NCBI GenBank assembly: GCA_937941745.1
Contig: CALDGV010000818.1
Span: forward strand, 1-5,384
Origin: an uncultured Prosthecobacter sp.
GTDB taxonomy: Bacteria; Verrucomicrobiota; Verrucomicrobiia; Verrucomicrobiales; Verrucomicrobiaceae
Direction of reading: 5' to 3'
DNA: 5,384 nucleotides
The notes beneath the pieces were generated by a model. That model was not told the origin of the DNA. It was given only the letters and a program-made list of their open reading frames with translations, and searched no databases. Both the position numbers and the translations under genes were made by a program. Below are positions 1 through 4,137 of the stretch, piece after piece; the first letter of the stretch is position 1; each line of letters opens with the position of its first letter.

Positions 1-2690
1 TCCTGACTGTTGGCGGGAATGAGCAGCGGGTTCCGATACGGCTCCGTCCACTCGTATTCGAGCGTCTTGGCGAGGCGGTAGAGCTTGTCGATGCTGTAGT
101 CGAGTTCCGCCTGCGCCCGCTTCTCCGCTAGCGAGGCTGAGACGCGGAAGGACGGGTCTTGGAAGTAGAGATCGGAGGCGGTGTCGCGGGTGTGGGCGAG
201 GTCTTCGATGTATCGCTCCATCTGCGCCTTCATGCTGTCGAGGCGGAGATTGGCCTGATCGAGCTGGGCTTTGGCGCGACGGATCGCAATACTGATGTTG
301 GCGACGCTCAACAGCGATTTGCGAATCTCAGCTTCGAGCTGGATGTCGGCGATGCGGGCTTGTTGGAGATTTGTGATGTCACGATCCTCTGCATTCAAAT
401 AGCCGGAAATGATCGAACCTGGGCTAAAGCTAACACTCCATCCAGGGAATCCATACGATACTGAGAACGCATTCGCATAGCCACGAACGATGTCGTGTGC
501 TTTGAGCTTTGAAGTTGCCGCGTTATTGACAAACTCCACCTCCGCATTCGCCCACTGAGAAATCTTGATCCCCTCATAGAGGTTGTTCAGCGTCGTAACC
601 TGATCCTGGAGATTCAAACCGGCATCGAAGATCGCCGCCACCTGCGCGCCATACTCGCCGAGGCCGGTGGGATCGGCGTTGGGGTAGTTCGCCACGAGGT
701 TGTTCAGGCGGCTAGTGAAGGTGTTCCGGTAGTCCTTCTGGTCGGTGACGGTTTGCAGATTGTTATATTGGGCCGGATCGATGCCGGTGAGGAGCTTGAG
801 CGGGGTAATGTAGCTGTTGCGCTGGCCGAGGAGTTCGTTGCGGAGGTCGGCCTGATTGCGGTCGAAGAGGCGCTGTTCCTCGCGGGCCTGAATCTCGGCG
901 CTGCGCGCATCATCCACGGCCTCCGTGGCATCCTGGTAGATGGCGGCAAAGCTCTCGTTCGGGATGAAACTGCCATCGTTGCCGAGCGGATTTACTCCGG
1001 CGTTGATCTTGTCGAAAAGATCCGTGGCAATGCGGACGTGGGCCATGAGGCTGCCGCCTTCGTTTTGGGCGAATTGGTTCTCCGTCTGGCCGTTCGCCAT
1101 GAGGGCCATCATCAGGTAGCTCTGCGTGGCGGCAGTCTTGGCTTCCTCTTTGGCTTCAGGGAGCGCGGTTTCGTCCTGGAGGCTGTAGCGCCAAAGCAAC
1201 TTGGCTTTTTCCACCCGAGCTTGCACCTGACCATCGGCGGCACCGGAGAGCTGCCAGTATTCGTTTTTCACTGGGATGGGCGCTCCGCTCAGAGTGCCGT
1301 CCTCGAAGGTCAAATACTGAGGGAATTGGGGATACGGTGCGAGTTTCGTGGGGTCGGGTGAGGGGCGCAGAATGGCCGGGCCGTAGGCGCGGACGGCGTA
1401 GGCAGCGTATTGGGTGCTTTGACCGAAGTCGAGTGCGGCACGCTCCAGTTCTGCGGTTTCGGCGCGTGCCCCCGCAGGAGCGGGAAGGCGCTCAGGGATC
1501 GTGGCGGGATCCACAAGGCGCGGATAGCGGATGCGCAGGGCATTGATCATGCCCTGGTAGCCGCGCAGGCTTTGGCCTTGCAGCAGTTCGTTCACGGATT
1601 CCGCCATATTGCGGGCCACGTTGTTCGTGAAGGGATTGCGGTTCGTCTCCGTGATGAGTGCGGCATGCTGGGCGGTGAACGCGGCCTCCAGGTAGTTGAA
1701 ATAGACGTAGCGGTTGCCGTTCGCGCCCGTGGATGAGTAGGCGGCCACGACCTCATCCCAGCCATAGCGCTCCGGGAAGCCCTGACGGTAGGATCGGCCC
1801 AAGGAGAGGTCTTTGGGCGTGTCTTCGAGAATGATGAAATCGAGCTTCTTGATAGGCTGGCTGGTGACATCCGGCCCCCAGGTATCGGTGCCAGTTTTGA
1901 TGCGGTAGCGGACCTTGACGGTGACGTTGTAGGGCACACGTCCGGCACCCACGCCCGTCGGTGGCGCTGGATACATGTGGTCCTGCGGCGGCTGACTTGG
2001 GAAGGATGCAGATGCAATGGTGGTCACGACGCTATTCTTGCCAGTCACGTTGTTGATCTCATAAGTTCCCTCGACTGAACCCGGCGCATCGAAGTCCCAG
2101 TAGTAGCCCAACACCTCGCCGGTTATACCGCGCTTGAAGCTGACCTCGGCGAACATCTTGATCTCGTTGGTGCGCTCCGGGTCGCTGAGGTTGCCGCCCT
2201 TGTGACGGGCCAACCGCGGGTTGGCGTAGAGGCTGAGCGTGAGCGCATCATCCGCTGTGCCTGCCTGTCGCACAAGGATGGAAGGATCCGCCACCCCATC
2301 TAGGTCCACGACATCCTCCGTGACACCGTGGATGCCATTTTGCACCACGGAGTTGTCCGTTTTCGTGATTTGCAGGCGTGGCGTGTAGCTCACCGAAGTC
2401 GCAGCACCCGCGCCGCTAAAAACCGCCGTCCAGGAGGTGTGGATTTGCTCCGCCGTCACGCTTGCACCCACGGTTTTGCTTACGTCCCAAACGCCATCGC
2501 CATTGAAGTCCCAGCGCCAGTTCTTGATCTGCGAATAGGGCACCGTGGACTCGTCCGGCAGGTAGGTGAAGACCACGTTTTCACCCGCCTCGACATCAAA
2601 GGGACGGGCAAGGAACCGGAGAGGCTGCTGGGCCGATGCTGCGGACACCAGCAGTAGGTATATAACTGCTGCGAAGCGGTACATGGCCAT
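1..2690 (-). CDS. Large exported protein: PKD-like N-terminus and long helical/coiled-coil body (C-terminus beyond left edge)
   Basis: I read the frame codon by codon from the ATG at 2690 to the window edge and found no stop in 896 codons. Residues 1-20 form a Sec signal peptide: Arg5, hydrophobic core FAAVIYLLLV, likely cleavage after ASA before Gln21. Two PKD-like segments follow, with the signatures WRWDFNGDGVWD (58-69) and YYWDFDAPG (196-204). From about 320 onward the protein is mainly helical and rich in Ala, Gln, Glu, Asn and Leu. A motif INAGVNPLGNDGSFIP lies at 562-577. Helices at about 578-735 and 766-840 flank a Gly/Ser/Pro/aromatic loop (738-765). Residues 853-881 form a further helix ending LYRLAKTLEYEW. 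The start overlaps the stop of the upstream collar gene, and I see no Shine-Dalgarno; Met3 (ATG at 2684) is an alternative start. I cannot name the family. The hairpin layout recalls the Tc toxin A-subunit pore region, but a different large secreted coiled-coil family is equally possible. I am sure that it is a gene and that it is exported, not of its function. Confidence 0.93.
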   Translation of the reverse strand, partial: MAMYRFAAVIYLLLVSAASAQQPLRFLARPFDVEAGENVVFTYLPDESTVPYSQIKNWRWDFNGDGVWDVSKTVGASVTAEQIHTSWTAVFSGAGAATSVSYTPRLQITKTDNSVVQNGIHGVTEDVVDLDGVADPSILVRQAGTADDALTLSLYANPRLARHKGGNLSDPERTNEIKMFAEVSFKRGITGEVLGYYWDFDAPGSVEGTYEINNVTGKNSVVTTIASASFPSQPPQDHMYPAPPTGVGAGRVPYNVTVKVRYRIKTGTDTWGPDVTSQPIKKLDFIILEDTPKDLSLGRSYRQGFPERYGWDEVVAAYSSTGANGNRYVYFNYLEAAFTAQHAALITETNRNPFTNNVARNMAESVNELLQGQSLRGYQGMINALRIRYPRLVDPATIPERLPAPAGARAETAELERAALDFGQSTQYAAYAVRAYGPAILRPSPDPTKLAPYPQFPQYLTFEDGTLSGAPIPVKNEYWQLSGAADGQVQARVEKAKLLWRYSLQDETALPEAKEEAKTAATQSYLMMALMANGQTENQFAQNEGGSLMAHVRIATDLFDKINAGVNPLGNDGSFIPNESFAAIYQDATEAVDDARSAEIQAREEQRLFDRNQADLRNELLGQRNSYITPLKLLTGIDPAQYNNLQTVTDQKDYRNTFTSRLNNLVANYPNADPTGLGEYGAQVAAIFDAGLNLQDQVTTLNNLYEGIKISQWANAEVEFVNNAATSKLKAHDIVRGYANAFSVSYGFPGWSVSFSPGSIISGYLNAEDRDITNLQQARIADIQLEAEIRKSLLSVANISIAIRRAKAQLDQANLRLDSMKAQMERYIEDLAHTRDTASDLYFQDPSFRVSASLAEKRAQAELDYSIDKLYRLAKTLEYEWTEPYRNPLLIPANSQ
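171..959 (-). other. Helix - small-residue loop - helix hairpin in the helical protein
   Basis: Residues about 578-735 are strongly helical, with EQRLFDRNQADLRNELLGQR and, later, DQVTTLNNLYEGIKISQWAN. Residues 738-765 change character to YANAFSVSYGFPGWSVSFSP and GSIISGYL: no charge, many Ser/Gly/Pro and aromatics. Helical heptad-like sequence then resumes at 766-840 (for example AKAQLDQANLRLDSMKAQME). Two long helices joined by an uncharged loop of about 28 residues fit a helical hairpin with a membrane-interacting tip, as in alpha-helical pore formers. That role is inference. The loop could instead be an ordinary buried turn or a short beta element. Confidence 0.55.
2631..2690 (-). other. 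Signal peptide of the helical protein
   Basis: The first 20 codons encode a short positively charged start (Arg5), a run of about ten hydrophobic residues and an Ala-Ser-Ala cleavage site followed by Gln-Gln. This is a standard Sec/SPase I signal with no lipobox cysteine. The mature protein should therefore be periplasmic or extracellular rather than a lipoprotein. The signal also supports the start at 2690, or the nearly equivalent ATG at 2684. Confidence 0.8.
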
Positions 2691-2692
2691 CA
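2688..2692 (-). promoter_or_regulatory. TGATG stop/start overlap between collar gene and helical-protein gene
   Basis: On the minus strand the TGA stop of the collar protein (2692-2690) shares its A with the ATG of the next gene (2690-2688). The bases just upstream (AACTACATCATCAAATACTG) contain no purine-rich Shine-Dalgarno. This arrangement is typical of translational coupling by re-initiation, and it argues that the two proteins are made from one message in related amounts. Confidence 0.7.
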
Positions 2693-4084
2693 GTATTTGA
2701 TGATGTAGTTGACGTAGGCGTTCTTGGGGCGGGTTTCGTTTCCGCCTCTGTCATATGTAGCATTTGGCGATGTTATTCGTTGCCCCACGCCATCTCCATC
2801 GGGTGTGGAATACTCGGGAGAGCTGCCACTGTCATACCAGTGATAGTCGTCAAAGTTATGATTGTGCCTTCTGAATTGATCCATTTGAACACTTCCCAGC
2901 ATTGCACCTACACCTAAACCATTCTTGTTCATAGCAAGACGCTGAAGAACATCTGGATCTTCAGCTTGAGTTACAACCATGCCTGTTGCCACCCCGGATA
3001 GCGCAATTTTAACACCAGCTAGTGCATTCGCTCTGCTTGATGCAAAGGCAATTTCATTGGAACTCACTGTGATTACAAAATAATCAGTATCAGTAACGAG
3101 ACCGACTAACGGACTCGTAACTCTTACTGCCATGCCGGTTCGGTTAAATGGGTGGGCTGGAACAGTAATATTGTTGCTGTTTGGGCTTCCTGTGAAGGTC
3201 GCCTGTAGATTCGGCATGACGCCACGCAGAAATTGCCCGCGAAGATCGGGAACGTTAAAGGTATTTCCATCAGGCGCTCCAAAGCTAGTGCCTATGATAC
3301 CAAAGAGGTTCGCATACATGCCTGACCTTGAATAAGATGCGCCATCACATAGCAAATACCCCGTCGGAACCACGGAGCCCCCATAAGGCAGAACAGTGCC
3401 CGTCGGCACGAGTGCCTCTGCCACTGCTGCAGCAAGCTTTTCGATAGTAATTGAGTTGTTTGCAAGCTTTGCGGTGCTGATCAGGCCATCGGCAAGTTTG
3501 TCCGCAGTCACTGAATTAATGGCGATTTTTTCTGTGGTAATCGCACTAGCTGCGATTTTATCAGTAGAGACAGAATTAACACCAAGCCGTTCTGGCTTGA
3601 TAAAGCCGATTGTAGGATCGGGAGTTGTGAATGCTGCACTCCAATTATGCCCCGCTAACTTCTCCGCGTTCTTTGCATGAAACGCCGGCATGATCAGCGA
3701 ACGTGGCACCATCTCCGGATCGGCAGTGGTGGCGAGGTTGTCGGTGTCCACGGTGATGCCGAGGTATTTGGTCTGGGAGAAGTCCACGCTGGTGAGCGGG
3801 CTGATGCTGCCGAGGAAGACATTGATCATGCCGCGAGTGACGCCGATTCTTACATGCCTCTCCGACCACACCGGCTGCCCGCCCACGGCCTGGTCGTAGA
3901 GATTGAAGATGACGGAGTATTGGCCGTCGGCGGCGAGCACGCCGGACTGGTTCGTGACCTGGCCTTGGAAGGGGATGTAAAGGGGGGATTCCGCTGCGAA
4001 GGATGAAGGATGAAGGATGAAGGATGAAAGCAGCAACGCGATGAGGCCGAGTTTCAAGTTTAAGGTTTCAAGTTTCAGGTTCAT
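2690..4084 (-). CDS. Exported phage tail collar domain protein (short-tail-fibre-like)
   Basis: This is a complete 464-residue protein. Residues 1-31 are a Sec signal with core LGLIALLLSSFIL and likely cleavage near SFAA|ES. Residues 35-98 form a beta domain with the sequence marks YIPFQGQVTNQSG, FNLYDQAVGGQPVWSE and INVFLGSISPL, a layout I know from secreted collar proteins of environmental bacteria. Residues 171-220 are five decapeptide repeats of the T-x-KL/KIA type, a probable trimeric stalk. Residues 228-289 match the phage tail collar domain: GTVLPYGGSVVPTGYLLCDG, then FNVPDLRGQFLRG. Residues 376-409 (DPDVLQRLAMN, GSVQMDQF, HNH) and the end ETRPKNAYVNYIIKY are the usual tip of collar tail fibres. 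An extra domain of about 85 residues interrupts the collar/tip junction. There are no other phage genes nearby, so this looks like a domesticated receptor-binding fibre that is secreted or surface-bound rather than a prophage remnant. The only in-frame Met near the N-terminus is at 4084, so the start is secure, although no Shine-Dalgarno is visible. Confidence 0.93.
   Translation of the reverse strand: MNLKLETLNLKLGLIALLLSSFILHPSSFAAESPLYIPFQGQVTNQSGVLAADGQYSVIFNLYDQAVGGQPVWSERHVRIGVTRGMINVFLGSISPLTSVDFSQTKYLGITVDTDNLATTADPEMVPRSLIMPAFHAKNAEKLAGHNWSAAFTTPDPTIGFIKPERLGVNSVSTDKIAASAITTEKIAINSVTADKLADGLISTAKLANNSITIEKLAAAVAEALVPTGTVLPYGGSVVPTGYLLCDGASYSRSGMYANLFGIIGTSFGAPDGNTFNVPDLRGQFLRGVMPNLQATFTGSPNSNNITVPAHPFNRTGMAVRVTSPLVGLVTDTDYFVITVSSNEIAFASSRANALAGVKIALSGVATGMVVTQAEDPDVLQRLAMNKNGLGVGAMLGSVQMDQFRRHNHNFDDYHWYDSGSSPEYSTPDGDGVGQRITSPNATYDRGGNETRPKNAYVNYIIKY
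2693..2875 (-). other. Tail-fibre tip with HxH metal-site motif and ETRPKN ending
   Basis: Residues 404-464 contain His407-Asn-His409, then a Gly/Ser/Asp-rich loop, then GGNETRPKNAYVNYIIKY at the very C-terminus. In T4-type fibres (gp12, gp37) an H-x-H from each chain of the trimer coordinates a metal ion. That is known for those proteins; here only the motif and its position are seen. The ETRP(K/R)N...IIK end is the usual last strand of collar proteins, so the gene is not truncated. Confidence 0.7.
2960..3217 (-). other. Inserted beta domain between the collar domain and the HxH tip
   Basis: In ordinary collar proteins, LRG-x-FLRG is followed within a few residues by a DPD-x-x-x-R-x-AMN segment. 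Here residues 290-375 lie between the two. The insert includes PAHPFNRTGMAVRVTS, TDTDYFVITVSSNEIAFASS and RANALAGVKIALSGVATG. The 'Y-F-V-I-x-V-x-S-N-x-I-x-x-A-S-S-x-A-N-A-L-A-G' pattern resembles a small beta module I have seen in many phage tail and structural proteins. The insert is the most AT-rich part of the window (a hand count of 3061-3120 gives 23 of 60 G+C). It probably adds a side domain to the fibre head. Confidence 0.65.
3215..3403 (-). other. Phage tail collar domain
   Basis: Residues 228-290 carry the hallmarks of the collar domain found near the tip of phage short tail fibres: a G-x-(V/I)-x-P-Y start, the P-x-G-(Y/W)-L-x-C-D-G turn at 240-248, then NLFGIIGTSFG and GNTFNVPDLRGQFLRG. 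The order and spacing of these motifs look intact. In phages this domain contributes to host receptor binding; here it is fused to a signal peptide. Confidence 0.9.
3425..3574 (-). repeat. Five tandem decapeptide (30-bp) repeats in the fibre stalk
   Basis: Residues 171-220 of the collar protein divide exactly into five units of ten: SVSTDKIAAS, AITTEKIAIN, SVTADKLADG, LISTAKLANN and SITIEKLAAA. Each carries Lys-Leu/Ile-Ala at the same place, and most have Ser/Thr then Asp/Glu before it. The DNA has diverged between units more than the protein, which points to selection on the protein repeat. Such K-L/I-A repeats are common in the shafts of trimeric fibres, so a beta-helical or coiled trimeric stalk is inferred. 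Confidence 0.8.
3998..4028 (+). repeat. Heptamer tandem repeat (GAAGGAT x4 plus GAA) inside the signal-peptide coding region
   Basis: Plus-strand bases 3998-4025 are four perfect copies of GAAGGAT, followed by a partial fifth. On the coding strand they read ATCCTTC and encode the SSFILHPSSF part of the signal peptide. Because seven is not a multiple of three, each added or lost unit would shift the frame; only changes of three units keep it. This makes the site a candidate for slippage and on/off phase variation. Confidence 0.9.
4054..4081 (-). repeat. 14-bp tandem duplication at the collar gene start
   Basis: Immediately after the ATG, AACCTGAAACTTGA is followed by AACCTTAAACTTGA (one mismatch) and then a partial third copy. 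The repeat encodes NLKLETLNLKL, an unusual start for a signal peptide in which the positive charges (Lys4, Lys11) alternate with Leu. Together with the heptamer repeat downstream, most of the signal peptide is made of short repeats. Confidence 0.8.
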
Positions 4085-4137
4085 GGCGGTGAGGGGCGGT
4101 TAGAAGTAAGATGTGAGAAGCAATGGGTAGGCGGCCA
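4085..4137. other. 53-bp intergenic gap, no terminator or ribosome site recognised
   Basis: The gap between the PKD-protein stop and the collar ATG has no G/C-rich inverted repeat with a T-run on either strand and no clear AGGAGG-like element before the ATG at 4084. On the coding strand it is pyrimidine-rich (TTGCTTCTCACATCTTACTT). With nothing to stop transcription, read-through from the upstream gene is the simplest reading. Confidence 0.5.

Noticed and set aside
1..960. TolC-like outer-membrane or membrane-fusion protein for the helical region
   Set aside because: The coiled helices could suggest it, but I see no TolC repeat symmetry, no alternating beta-barrel strands, and the frame exceeds 890 codons with PKD modules at the N-terminus. 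Kept only as an alternative to test.
753..1361. 202-codon plus-strand open frame
   Set aside because: It lies wholly antisense to the continuous minus-strand gene. Its translation has no recognisable domain, and the opposite strand has a signal peptide and PKD motifs in the same gene. It is a GC-driven shadow.
1592..2017. 141-codon minus-strand frame and similar Arg/Pro/Ser-rich frames (704-976, 4068-4364, 4668-4967, 5001-5297)
   Set aside because: All overlap the supported genes in another frame and show the low-complexity Arg/Pro/Ser composition typical of out-of-frame reading of GC-rich DNA.
3425..3574. CRISPR array in the 30-bp repeat region
   Set aside because: The repeats are contiguous without spacers, are degenerate at the DNA level, keep reading frame and lie inside a coding domain.
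2690..4084. Prophage tail-fibre gene
   Set aside because: The protein begins with a Sec signal peptide and a secreted-type beta domain, and neither neighbour is a phage structural, chaperone or lysis gene. A prophage remnant cannot be fully excluded without the flanks.
4085..4137. Promoter or rho-independent terminator in the only intergenic gap
   Set aside because: I found no convincing -35/-10 pair and no GC stem followed by a T-run on either strand.
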